Part shown: positions 24,873-34,357 of the stretch, one piece after another
How positions within the stretch are numbered: position 1 is the stretch's first letter
How the letters are laid out: every line of letters starts with the position of its first letter
NCBI GenBank assembly: GCA_028023455.1
Contig: JAQFVV010012403.1
Location: forward strand, 496,001-560,000
Length of the DNA: 64,000 bases
Reading direction: 5' to 3'
Source: Epiperipatus broadwayi
Taxonomy: Eukaryota > Onychophora > Udeonychophora > Euonychophora > Peripatidae
Program-made: the position numbers and the translations under genes
The notes under the pieces: model-generated
Told to the model about the DNA's origin: nothing
The model's input: the letters and a program-made list of their open reading frames with translations, nothing else
Database searches by the model: none

Positions 24873-25020
24873 TCAAAAGGATCTCATAAGCCAATAAACA
24901 TCACATGACCACCACTTCTTGTGCTTGGGTATAACTGTTAAAACAGGCAAAACTCACTATATGTATTGCCACACACCCAACAAGCTAGAGTAATCAATGG
25001 ATTCCAGTCTCAAATCCAAA

Positions 25021-25064
25021 TCTCCTCACTGACGAAGACCACTAGCCAGAAACTAGTCTGAGGA
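25021..25064 (+). ncRNA. Hammerhead-like ribozyme motif (family 1, unit 1)
   Basis: Stem I TCCTCA pairs perfectly with TGAGGA. The core CTGACGA fits the CUGANGA rule. GAAA (25049-25052), palindromic stem III CTAG and the cleavage pair TC (25057-25058) are present. Stem II (GACC-ACTA-GCC region) is weak, so activity is uncertain. Confidence 0.6.
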
Positions 25065-25099
25065 TATCAGATAAGTAGGTACTAGTCTTAAATCCAAAG

Positions 25100-25142
25100 C
25101 TCCTCACTGATGAAGGCCACAAGCCAGAAACTAGTCTGGGGG
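25100..25142 (+). ncRNA. Hammerhead-like ribozyme motif (family 1, unit 2)
   Basis: CTGATGA (25107-25113), stem II GGC-CACAA-GCC, GAAA (25127-25130), stem III CTAG, cleavage pair TC (25135-25136), and stem I TCCTCA/TGGGGG with G-U pairs. All core bases are intact. The A-A apposition at the base of stem II departs from the canonical G-C. Confidence 0.6.
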
Positions 25143-25492
25143 TATTGGATGAATAGGCACTAGATGGGGATTTTATGCACAAGCCTTCTGACATCCATTG
25201 ATTACTCTAGCTTGCGGTGTGTGGCAATATGTATAGTGGGTTTTGCCTATTTCAAAAGGATCTCCGATTATTTTTTTTATTTCACATTCATGAAAAACAA
25301 ACCTTTGCATTATCAAACATTTTATGATTAATGTTATGTTAATAAAAGTTTAACTATTTTAAATTCTACTTTTATAAAATAGAGCTCATTAATAATGACT
25401 TAATTTTCTTTCTCCTATGTAGCTGTATGGAATTAAGTAAAATGTAATAATTTACTATACTCTTCATATAACAGAGATATATATGAGAGATA

Positions 25493-25547
25493 GTGACCTA
25501 CGCCAACTGATGAATGCTGATTCAGCATGAAATGCATCTTGGGAGTC
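25493..25547 (+). ncRNA. Intact-looking type I hammerhead ribozyme
   Basis: Reading order: outer stem I GAC (with GTC), internal loop, CCAA (25503-25506), CTGATGA (25507-25513), stem II ATGCTG-ATT-CAGCAT (25514-25528), GAAA (25529-25532), stem III TGCA (25533-25536), cleavage pair TC (25537-25538), TTGG (25539-25542), GA, GTC. All conserved core bases are present, and stem I and II pair perfectly. Stem III has only two pairs and no loop, as in animal retrozymes, which are thought to work as dimers. The base pair next to the core is A-U rather than G-C. Confidence 0.8.
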
Positions 25548-25884
25548 TTTATTTATAAGAATTTGAAATGAATGGGGAAGTATGGAGGTTGTTTAATATA
25601 TCTATAAAGATATTGCACATGGAAAACAGAAAGGGGAATAACTTCATGTGAGTGTATGTTTAAAATTTAAAAATCAGATATATTAATCTTTAACTAAGGT
25701 TTAAAGTTTATATCTGCATTAGAGATAATCTCTAGTTTAGAAAATGATTAATAATAATCATTACTGTATTTATCTGAGGTGGATGGTGTCAAAGTTGTGG
25801 GTGGAGGGAGTTTGACAATGGTAAATGAAAATGTAACAATTTATTATAGAAAAATACTCTTTATATAATAAAAATATATATGAT

Positions 25885-25940
25885 AGTAATCTGTGCCAAC
25901 TGATGAGTGCTGGTTCAGCATAAAATGCATCTTGGGAGTC
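25885..25940 (+). ncRNA. Hammerhead copy 2, core mutant
   Basis: Identical plan to copy 1: CCAA, CTGATGA, GTGCT-GGTTC-AGCAT, TGCA, TC, TTGG. But GAAA is AAAA (25922-25925), which removes the conserved G12. Predicted inactive. Stem II here shows the ancestral G next to the core. Confidence 0.75.
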
Positions 25941-26589
25941 ATTTGTGATTTATTGTATCTTTATTTTTATATGAATTTGAAAAGAATGGGGAAGTATGGA
26001 GGTTGTTTAATATATCTATAAAGATTTTACACATGGGAAAGAGAAAGGTGAATAACTACATGTGTGTGTATGTTTAAAATTAAAAAATCAGATATATTAA
26101 TCTTTAACTGAGGTTTAAAGTTTATATCTGCATTACAGATAATCTCTAGTTTAGAAAATGATTAATAATAATCATTACTGTATTTATCTGAAGTGGATAG
26201 TGTCAAAGTTGTGAGTGGAGGGAGTTTGACAATGGTAAATGAAAAATGTAACCAGTGTTTCCCAACCTTTTTTGGCTCGCATACCACTTGGCAGTACATC
26301 ACGCTAAATTGTACCACTTCGTAAAAATGATTGTATTTCATGAAATTTGTTATTGTGAGTGTGTTATTTTATTTGCATTATAAATATTATAGGGTGACCA
26401 TGTATGTATTCACATCTCATAATGAGACAAATTACATTGAAACATGCCTAAACATCATGCCAGATTATAAACTCACTGAAATTATAAACTCACTGTAACA
26501 TATTTATATGTATGTGTTTGTTCAAAGTTTCATATTTTTTCCAAAATAATTTATTAAAGATTACATTATTACATTAAAGGTTATTTGGT

Positions 26590-26960
26590 ACATATTTTGT
26601 TCAAAGTGTTTTCTCATTCCTTCATTTGGTTTTCCCGAATTTGAGTCTGTTTTCTCTTTTTCGGAGCATCTTGCTATTGGTTGGGCCATGGAGAGGATAA
26701 ATCCAGCATGTCCCAAGTCATGGTAAAAATAACCTCAGGGGTTATCAGGCTATCTCTTGTTCTTGTTTTCTTTATATTGTTCAGCATGAAGTTAATAGGA
26801 TTAAAATTTTGATGATTAAATACTAGCTTACATCTAGTAATCCACAATAGATGATCAAGAATTAATGAGAGTCTAATTTCTGGGTATGATCCTTTTCTGA
26901 TACATTCTTTCAAATTAAATAATTTAGATTGATTTGCCTTGATCCGACTCATTATTTATC
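26590..26960. other. Unrecognised segment inside the hAT element
   Basis: A 92-codon open frame exists on minus (26674-26952) downstream of the transposase remnant, with no recognised motif. It may be 3' untranslated sequence of the transposon or a captured fragment. I do not call it a gene. Confidence 0.3.
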
Positions 26961-27089
26961 TACTATTTTGTCATATTTCGTTTACTAATAAATGGTTTTA
27001 ATAAAAACACAAAATTATAAAAAAACAATTAATATATTTTCTTATCATAATCAAATATTTTTATAAAATAAATTTAATGAGATCTTTGT

Positions 27090-27628
27090 GCTTGTTTCGA
27101 ACAACATAATTTTTTGAAATTTGGTTCAAAAGATGCAAGGTATACCCTTAAGTCTACAGCTGCGTTCAATCTGTTTCGATACTTATTTTTTAAAAAAATA
27201 TATGAAGAAAAAGCTCTTCCTACTAATTCCGTACTAGTAAACGGTAATAATAATTTAAGAGCTTTCTCAGAAAGTTGTTCATATTCTTTAATGTTTAACC
27301 AAAAATTAATTAGATTGTGTCATTTGAATTCTACTTGTAAAGTTCTGTCACATGATAATTCTATTAAATTTTCTTTATCCTTTATTGATAATGATGTAGC
27401 TTTTTCTAAATTTTCTGCATAGAAGGGGTTTGAAATCCAATTATCATTTGTGTTTTCGGGTTTTGGAAAATATTCCATGAAAGACAATTTTAATCCTGTT
27501 AAATGTGCTATTATATTTTCTCGTATATCTTGAGACAGACTAACCTTATTTTCAAACAAAAAAATATGTAGAGTTTCGAATACTTCCAGTTGATTGTTTT
27601 CGATACTTATATATATTACTGTTTCCAA
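27090..27628 (-). pseudogene. hAT transposase C-terminal remnant
   Basis: On minus, the frame reads through an EYFPKPENTNDNWISNPF stretch and ends LIELSCDRTLQVEFK at a TGA (27320-27322). It then continues in the same frame as NFWLNIKEYEQLSEKALKLL, LLPFTSTELVGRAFS and KNKYRNRLNAAVDLRVYL. This is the dimerisation region typical of hAT transposases related to ZBED5/FAM200-type proteins. One in-frame stop, the missing N-terminal half and no DDE core mean it is dead. Confidence 0.75.
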
Positions 27629-27883
27629 AAATCTAATTTCTTAATCATACTTTCAATTTTATCATTAACATTAAAGATCGTTATCGACTGTACATATTAA
27701 CAACTTTACTGTATAATATTATTAATTAAAATAATTTTTATGAATTATAGGAAAAAAACGTTTCTATATTTTTATGATTTAATTTTTTTTTTATGTCCGC
27801 CATTATTGATTATTTTTCGTGTACCACCAACCAGCAACTCGCGTACCACCAGTGGTACGTGTACCACAGGCTGGGAAACACTG

Positions 27884-28063
27884 CATAGATAAATACTCTT
27901 CATATAACAGATATATATAATAGTGACATGGGCCAACTGATGAGTGCTGGTTCAGCATGGAATGCATCTTGGGGGTCATTTGTCTTTTAACGTATCTTTA
28001 TTTATATGAATTTGAAAAGAATGGGGAAATATGGAGGTTGTTTAATATATCGATAAAATAAGT
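27884..28063 (+). repeat. Hammerhead tandem array, partial copy 3
   Basis: Resumes the 393-bp unit after the hAT insertion: ATACTCTTCATATAACAG, the hammerhead, and GAATGGGGAAATATGGAGG, then ends. Removing the 1631-bp hAT insertion restores a spacing of about 406 bp from copy 2, consistent with a single array. Confidence 0.75.
27922..27978 (+). ncRNA. Hammerhead copy 3, core mutant
   Basis: CCAA, CTGATGA, GTGCTGGTTCAGCAT, then GGAA instead of GAAA (27959-27962), TGCA, TC, TTGG. The outer stem I is better than in copy 1 (AGTGAC with GTCATT). The A-to-G change in the second GAAA position should abolish cleavage. Confidence 0.75.
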
Positions 28064-28923
28064 CTTCATAAATGAGTTAAAATTCATATAACTATAGTTA
28101 GAAAAGAAACATCCTGGCGCAGCTTTATACATCCATAAATATATAGATGATTTAAACATATTTTGATAATTCAGAGATTGTTTATTTTTGAGTGTAAAAA
28201 AAAATTAAAAAAAGATCAAAGTAATTATTTTGGATCTGAAGCCATCAATCTTACAAAAAAAAAAAAGTAATGTTAAGAGTGATTGGCATTTGTATTGAAT
28301 TGTGGGTAATTACACACACACACATATATATATATATGCAAGTTAATAGTTTTTATTTGACAAGACTCCCTATATCACTTAGTGCAATCAAAGATTGGCT
28401 GAATCTCAATATCCACCAATCACAGCCACCCTATTGTTCAAATGCCAAAATCTTTTACGAACTCTTAAGCAATAAAACCATTATAAATATATACTGGAAA
28501 AGATATATTTGTTTAATCAAAACTGTCAATAGTGGGTTGTAAAAAAGCATTGTAAAAAGTAATAAAGAACATAGATGATATTAATATTAAACAAAATTAT
28601 GATGGTAAAGAAAATTTTATAAAAAATTGTATAATTTTATTAAATTTTTTTATTGCTATAGTTTTTATTCTATTTTCATTAGAATTACTATAGTATTAGG
28701 CAATGAATATGTTTTATGTTTTCTTATTGATAGAATAAATTAAATAATGCAGAAGTCCTGAAAATCCTCAATGACCTATATGTTAACTAACTCTCAGTGA
28801 ACATAAAATGTAGAATAAGCCTATGTACACTTCAGCTTTGATTGCTTATAAGAATACCGTTTAGTACCATACTTACATGCAGAGTGTGATTTATATATAT
28901 TACATAATTTCAAGAGAACTATA
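28064..28923. other. AT-rich stretch with CA/TA microsatellite
   Basis: (CA)n(TA)n run near 28312-28336. No gene supported. Confidence 0.4.
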
Positions 28924-29115
28924 AGCTATTCTGCAATCACTAGAACAAATAAAGAGGAAAATATTGAGCCTTATAATAATAACCTCTTAATATCATCTTT
29001 AAAGATGTAAATATAACTTTGTAATAACTTGAAGGTTAAATTAATATTAAGAGGTTGTTAAATATGAGGCTCAGCCTGTCCTTATGAATACTTATAGAGA
29101 TTTCAGAATAGCTTA
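28924..29115. repeat. Imperfect inverted repeat
   Basis: Inner arms TGAGCCTTATAATAATAACC and its mirror ending in ATGAGGCTCA enclose about 30 bases. Outer segments AGCTATTCTG and CAGAATAGCT extend the hairpin with a mismatched stretch. A foldback element of unknown type. Confidence 0.5.
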
Positions 29116-29542
29116 TCATACTTCACATGTATGTCAGTAAATGGTATATTGATATACAATGAACGCTAAAGGGTAAGTGGACTCATTCTATATTTTATGT
29201 TTACTGCCAACTACTTCATATATAGTTCGCTGTGATTTTTTTCGTACTTTTCATGTTATTTCATTAATTTTCGAGTTATTAAAATACTATATTGATACTG
29301 TAAATTATGGACAATAGCAAACTTTATATAATATATATATAATTTAATAACCTTATTTCTTTTAGTCTCTGTAGAAAATTATGGAAACACGGTCTTATAT
29401 ATGACAACATAAGATGACAAATTAACTAATCCTTTGCAGGGTGTGTCTTCCTATCAAGTTAACTCAATGTCATCACCTGATTGGGAAATCAATTGAGATT
29501 ACATGAAGCACTACAATTCATTTTATATTTAAATAAACTTAC
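29116..29542. other. AT-rich stretch, nothing identified
   Basis: No supported feature. Confidence 0.35.
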
Positions 29543-29552
29543 AATACTCAAT

Positions 29553-29879
29553 GAGAAGGTTGGGACCAATGTGGGCTTTGTGCATTCCATCATCAGATTT
29601 TCAATGAAATGGATGGCTTAAGAGTTGTGGTGTGGAGTGGATTGAAGAATGTCCATTAAATTGTGAAGATTAGCTATCTTAATATAGGCTGAGCGTTGAT
29701 TGGATATATGTGTGGAGATGATAATCTGGACTGATTGATGAGTGCTGTTTTAGCATGAAATATGTGCATTGGTGATTATTTATCTTTTTGGCATGTGTGT
29801 GTGATCAAGTGTGCCAGCAGTATGAGATAGTGTGGATAGTTGAGGGTCATATGGAAGTCTGAGTTCAACCACCCTATAT
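29553..29879 (+). mobile_element. 475-bp hammerhead family, single 5'-truncated monomer, 10-bp TSD
   Basis: Matches the right arm of the 31470-32426 foldback from GCATTCCATCATCAGATTTTC to CACCCTATAT. Direct repeats AATACTCAAT flank it at 29543-29552 and 29880-29889. It shows that the family inserts as a monomer with a short target duplication. The hammerhead (29721-29777) has decayed (TTGATGA, CCAA lost), although stem II GTGCT/AGCAT and GAAA persist. Confidence 0.75.
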
Positions 29880-30359
29880 AATACTCAATTTAATATTACC
29901 ATATGAATATGAATTTTAGCAGTAGTTTATCTAAAACCTCCTTTGCATCAACTTAATGTTAATTGACAAGACAGAGTTTAAAATCCAATTCATTTTTAAA
30001 TAAGATTGCTTTCAAATAAACACTTTAAATATGTAAAAAAATTATATACTACATAAATATGTACTCCATTAACATTATTTATTGATTGATGCTCTTAATT
30101 TATAAAATTATAATCATATATTTTGCAATGCCTGATGAAAAAAAATCAACTAACCCCTTGCAGAACATGTGTTTGTGTTTAAAAAATTAATTTTTACATA
30201 TTTAAAATGCTTATTTGAAGGTGAGGTTATTTAAAATTTGAGTTGAATCATAAACTTTGCCTTGCTAATTGACATTAAGATGATACTAAAAGAAGTTTTG
30301 TTAAATTACTGCTAAAATTTATGTTCAGACAGTAAAATCAATTCAAACAATGTAAGTAT

Positions 30360-30470
30360 ATTTAAAAGGATTTCAACTAGTCTTCCAAATAGCTGATGAT
30401 GTCATGTTTGATTAGGCGAAACATGTTTATCAAACATTGCAGTATATAAGATTATAGCATTTCTATAACT
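30360..30470 (+). repeat. Penelope-like end fragment with degenerate hammerhead
   Basis: CTGATGA (from 30395), a weak stem II ending GGC, GAAA, palindromic CATG and TT follow the type I order. The 5' flank AAATAG does not pair well with TATC, so stem I is broken. An isolated copy. Confidence 0.4.
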
Positions 30471-30474
30471 ACTT

Positions 30475-30672
30475 TAGAGGGCATAAATTAACTCCATACA
30501 ATAATGCCACTAGTTCAAGCCAGAGTAATCAACGAATGCAAGAAGGTTTGTGCATAAAATTCCTATCTAGTGCCTACTCATCCCATATCCCTAGACTAGT
30601 TTTCAGCTTGTGGTTCCTCACTGATGAAATCTTGGGTAAGCATAAGAAGTGGTGATCATGTGATGTATTTAA
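30475..30672 (+). mobile_element. Foldback family 1, half copy
   Basis: Only the left arm remains (AACTCCATACAATAATGCCAC to GACTAGTTTTCAGCTTGTGG). It then jumps to CTCACTGATGAAAT and the family tail GGTGATCATGTGATGTAT. The right arm is deleted and the hammerhead is cut after CTGATGA. Confidence 0.65.
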
Positions 30673-31456
30673 TTAATTAAGACACAAATACAGAAGTAAC
30701 TACGATCAAATTTAATATAAAAAAATAGTCATTAAGACATCAATGAAAAATAGACCAATGCAATTATTAAAAAAATAATAAATTGGTAAACTGACAATAA
30801 GAGAGAGCATCCATATAGCAAATGACTGACTGAAAAAATGATTACTGATTGAAATATACAGGTGGTCTTACACGTGAAATTTATATATTCAAATTTATGA
30901 ATTTTGTTTTTAAATTTATTTTTTTTGAACAGTGAGTTATTAAACTGTACATGGTGAATCTGGAGATATGTCGGGTTTACTATATATATAAAATACTATA
31001 TTTGCAGATTCAGTAGATACAGATATCTATCAGCTGTTGAGGAATTATTGTTCGATTCTTTGCTTTATATTCTAATTAAAAATAGTAAAATACTAATTTA
31101 CCAACCAATGTTGGATGGTTGTCTAAGTTAGCTATCTATTTGCTATCTGAAAAATTTAAGATTTATCTCTAAGTCATATATAATCAAGACTGTTGCTAGA
31201 GTTATATTAGAAGAATCCCAGGATCATCATAAATTATTAGCAATAATAAAGCTAAGCATTTTAACTATATAATTTTCGTGTTTTTTTTTAATAGCATTCT
31301 TTATACGTACAAGCCTTTTAGTATAACTAAACTTAATTTTTAAAAAAAAAGAGAATTCTAGCATTTTAATGTTTTATTACATTGTGTTTTGTTTTAAAGT
31401 TCATTTGAAATAAGCTAGAGTTTGCAATGGCTACTTAAAATGGAAAAATAAATTAT
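30673..31456. other. AT-rich stretch, nothing identified
   Basis: No supported feature. Confidence 0.4.
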
Positions 31457-31570
31457 CTAAATAGATGTAATATATAGGGTATGTGAGCAGTCTTTCACAT
31501 GACTCACCACTCTCCACACTATCTCATAACACTGATATCCTTGGACACATATATGTTGAAAAGATAAATA

Positions 31571-31627
31571 ATCACCAATATACATATTTCATGCTAAAAC
31601 AGCAATCATCAGTTGGTCCAGATTACC
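31571..31627 (-). ncRNA. Hammerhead motif, left arm of the 957-bp foldback
   Basis: On minus: AATCTGGACCAA, CTGATGA (31606-31612), TTGCT-GTTTT-AGCAT, GAAA (31587-31590), stem III TATGTA, cleavage pair TA, TTGG, TGATT. Stem I is CCAA/TTGG with outer AATC/GATT. The core is intact. Stem II has lost its closing G, and one stem III pair is a CpG-decay wobble. Confidence 0.65.
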
Positions 31628-32222
31628 ATCTCTACACATATATGCTATCAGTGCTCAAATATATATTAAGATAGCCAATCCTCATACTTTAATGGACAGG
31701 CTTCAGTCTACTCCACACTTCAACTCTTCAACTGTCCAGACAATTGAAAATCTGATGATGGAATGCTCAAAGGCCACCCTGAGGCTGAGATTCTTGTCAC
31801 ACACATGTTGACCTAAGGTCAATATGACCCCTCATGTACAGGATATAATCCATTTAATTCATATACAAGGGATGGGCTTACATCTCTACTATGTAATAAC
31901 TGATACCCACAGGCTTATTATATACCTATATTTGCCTGTGTGTGTCAGTTATTACATAGTAGAGATGTCTGCCCATCCCTTGTATACATATTAAATGGAT
32001 TATGTCCTGTACATGAGGTGTCAGATTGACTTTAGGTCAACATGGGTGTGACAAGAATCTCGGCCTCAGGGTGGCCTTTGAGCATTCCATTATCGGATTT
32101 TCAATTGTCTGGATGGTTGAAGAATTGGAGTGTGGAGTAGATTGAAGCCTGTCCATTAAAGTATGAGGATTGGCTATCTTAATACATATCTGAGCACTGA
32201 TAGCATATATGTGTAGAGATGG

Positions 32223-32276
32223 TAATCTGGACCAACTGATGATTGCTGGTTTAGCTTGAAATACATATATTGGTGA
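32223..32276 (+). ncRNA. Hammerhead motif, right arm of the 957-bp foldback
   Basis: AATCTGGACCAA, CTGATGA (32236-32242), TTGCTGGTTTAGCTT, GAAA (32258-32261), stem III TACATA, cleavage pair TA (32268-32269), TTGG, TGATT. The core is intact. Stem II keeps only GCT/AGC. The undecayed stem III TACGTA is seen in the copy at 62739-62797. Confidence 0.65.
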
Positions 32277-32439
32277 TTTTTTATCTTTTCAACATATATG
32301 TGTTCAAGTGTATCAGTGTTATGAGATAGTATGGAGAGTGGTGAGTCGTGTGAAAGTCTGTGCTCACATACCCTATATATTACATATATAAACATAGGTA
32401 TATAATAAGACTATGTGTGTCAGTTACTAAATAGATGTA

Positions 32440-32905
32440 GTTAAGTAATCTGCTACAATACAAAAATTAATAATCACGTGATCAATTAGTCAAGAAGTCA
32501 AAAAATCGACGTGGTAGCAGAATTCAAATATTTCATTCAATTGAGGAAAATAAGATTTTTGTTTAATGCTTTTCAATTGAATATATATATATTAGGGATG
32601 AAGCATTATATTTAGATATTCATAAAATAAATTATCTATCTATATATGTAAAGGCAATATAGTATACAATATAGTGAATGATACATCTGTCTGCCATATT
32701 CTTGTATGTTGATTTGAATTTGAGCTGGTAAAACTTGGAATTTTCTTCAGGTTCCAAGCAGATCTAGAGTTTGTTTTTCAGGTAGATGACTCATGGTGAA
32801 CTTTGCTGGCTATTCAATTATTGGTTTTTAATTTTTCTGGAAAGAAAAAAAAACAGGGCAACTTCACTACTCCCGTAAGTGGTGTCTTTGTGTTGAATGG
32901 ATGCT
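32440..32905. other. AT-rich stretch, nothing identified
   Basis: No supported feature. Confidence 0.35.
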
Positions 32906-32915
32906 AAAGAAACTT

Positions 32916-33019
32916 TTGTTCGCCAAGCGTTGGTGGCCCAGTGGTTAGCATAGCTGCCTTCCAAGCAGCTCGCCCGGGTTCGCTTCCCGGTCAACGAATT
33001 TGACATATGGAAAGAAAAA
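32916..33019 (+). mobile_element. tRNA-derived SINE, best-preserved copy
   Basis: Head AAGCGTTGGTGGCCCAGTGG, GTTAGCATAGCTGCCTTCC, AAGCAGCT, B box GGGTTCGCTTCCCGG, tail TTTGACATATGG and A-rich end. Direct repeats AAAGAAACTT lie at 32906-32915 and 33020-33029. This copy best shows the tRNA-like A and B boxes and serves as the local reference for the family. Confidence 0.9.
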
Positions 33020-33029
33020 AAAGAAACTT

Positions 33030-34099
33030 GTTTTTTAATACTCTACGAAAAGATTTTTTTTTTTTTACCTTTACTAGAATAAAAAAAATTAAAATAACAG
33101 TTTTAAAAAATATCCTCAAAAAGAGTTCTTTTTAGATTGATTACATTACTAACGCCATATAAAACTTTTTTTTTTTTGTAATCCGATTACATATTTTAAT
33201 ACCCACACAGTCTATTTATCTGTATATGTATAAAAGTATTCCTTTTCGATCATTTCCCAAATATATTTAGTTATTAAAGCAGCATGAAATTATATTTAAC
33301 CATTTTAAAATTTATATCACTCTTTAATAATAATAATAAATCGAGTAATATATCATATTCTATACTACAGTCATTATTCAATATTAGACGCATTTAATAA
33401 GTTATAATATAAAACGATGTGAAAAAAATCAATTGCCTATCAATTCACTTATAAAAGAGTGTTTAATGGATTTCATACCCTTAACCGATAACTAAAATAT
33501 GGATTAGTGTAACTGTTTCAAAATAGATTTATGAACTGCTATTGTTTTAAAAAATTACGTTCATTTATCTTATAATAATAAAAAAGAAATGCCGATAAAA
33601 ATAAGCTGCCAATCCTTTAAAAAAAAAAAAAAAACACCGATAAATAGTAAATTAATACGGTGTGTGTATACATGCAGGTGTGCCGTGTGTGTCTGGATCT
33701 AGAGCAATTCTCAAATAGAGCAATCGAGTGGGAATTTATTTTAGGTATGATTACAAACAAACAAATTATAATAAGTCTTAATAGTATTAAAATGTGATAA
33801 TTTTTAATGCCATAAAAAAAAAATGAATCTTTTTTTTTCGGAAGATTACATGATATCTGAATACCGGAAAAAACAAAGTCGAACTTTGATCTAGGAAGTT
33901 AAATTATTGAATTTGCCTTTCTACCGCTGCGCAAAACCATACCAGGTTTTAAAATCGTTAATATATATGAGTTGTTTCTAAATGACGTTGTTATTTAAAA
34001 ACAAATAAAAAATTTTGTATAGGACTTAAAGATTAACTTAGTAGTAATATTAAAAAAAAAAAAAAAGTGTCGTAGTGAGAAATAAAATACCTTTTGGTA
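33030..34099. other. AT-rich stretch before the Merlin element
   Basis: No gene or repeat that I can support. Confidence 0.4.
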
Positions 34100-34357
34100 C
34101 TTACGGATAATTTGCCTGATGACGTATTTGACCCACCGGTTTCCCTTCCGGTAGGCATCGACGATCTTTGTATGACAACGTTGTCATGGCAACGAAGTGA
34201 CTGGCGTGATTAATCCATCAGAGAGTCAATTTTTTTTTTTCGGAGAGAGATTTGGGAAATTTTTTGATTTTTCTGTCTATTGTGATTTTGCTATCCACTT
34301 GATCACAGTGATTTTTTTCAGCTCTTCCATTGCGTTTTTGATATTTTACTTTGTGAT

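Larger units (their letters stand above)
24886..25251. mobile_element. Foldback retroelement, family 1, 13-bp TSD, two hammerhead units
   Basis: Flanked by perfect 13-bp direct repeats (TCAAAAGGATCTC) at 24873-24885 and 25252-25264. Unlike other copies, the family tail is at the left and in reverse (AACATCACATGACC), so the complete element may carry that end on both sides. Within it a 78-bp segment is duplicated (25008-25085 and 25086-25163), each with a hammerhead core: CTGACGA or CTGATGA, stem II, GAAA, CTAG, TC. This is the best-preserved member of the family. Confidence 0.8.
25435..26252 (+). repeat. Tandem array of about 393-bp hammerhead units, copies 1-2
   Basis: Two head-to-tail units (GCCAACTGATGA at 25502 and 25895, period 393) are alike along their whole length. 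Examples are GAATGGGGAAGTATGGAGG, TCAGATATATTAATCTTTAACT and GGAGGGAGTTTGACAATGG. A third, partial unit resumes after the hAT insertion at 27884-28063. Each unit carries one hammerhead motif. Tandem units of a few hundred bases, each with a type I hammerhead and a very short stem III, are the hallmark of animal retrozyme-like satellites. Confidence 0.8.
26253..27883 (-). mobile_element. Decayed hAT transposon inserted in the hammerhead array
   Basis: Terminal inverted repeats CAGTGTTTCCCAACC (left) and GGCTGGGAAACACTG (right) match the hAT pattern at 14 of 15 positions. Inside both ends lie GTACCAC subterminal repeats (for example CGCGTACCACCAGTGGTACG), possible transposase-binding sites. The insertion splits unit 2 from unit 3 of the 393-bp array. 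No 8-bp target duplication is visible. Compared with the intact unit junction a few bases are missing, so the flank was altered. A transposase remnant lies on the minus strand. Confidence 0.8.
31470..32426. mobile_element. 957-bp head-to-head foldback retroelement with two hammerheads, 13-bp TSD
   Basis: Two long inverted arms (31470-31915 and 31935-32385) are highly similar and meet near 31925. The last 40 bases (ACTATGTGTGTCAGTTA) restart the unit seen at the centre (CTGTGTGTGTCAGTTATTA), giving a monomer period of about 475 bp. Perfect 13-bp direct repeats (CTAAATAGATGTA) at 31457-31469 and 32427-32439 bound the whole structure, so it inserted as a foldback dimer. No ORF of note. Read from either strand, the transcript would carry one sense and one antisense hammerhead. 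Confidence 0.85.

Noticed and set aside
27114-27422. Plus-strand open frame in the hAT element
   Set aside because: The minus strand has the recognisable hAT C-terminal region; the plus frame is its shadow.
31483-32395. Open frames in both arms of the 957-bp foldback encoding similar peptides
   Set aside because: They are the same repeat read from the two inverted arms; composition is not protein-like.
32818-33006. Minus-strand open frame over the SINE
   Set aside because: It reads across the SINE in antisense.
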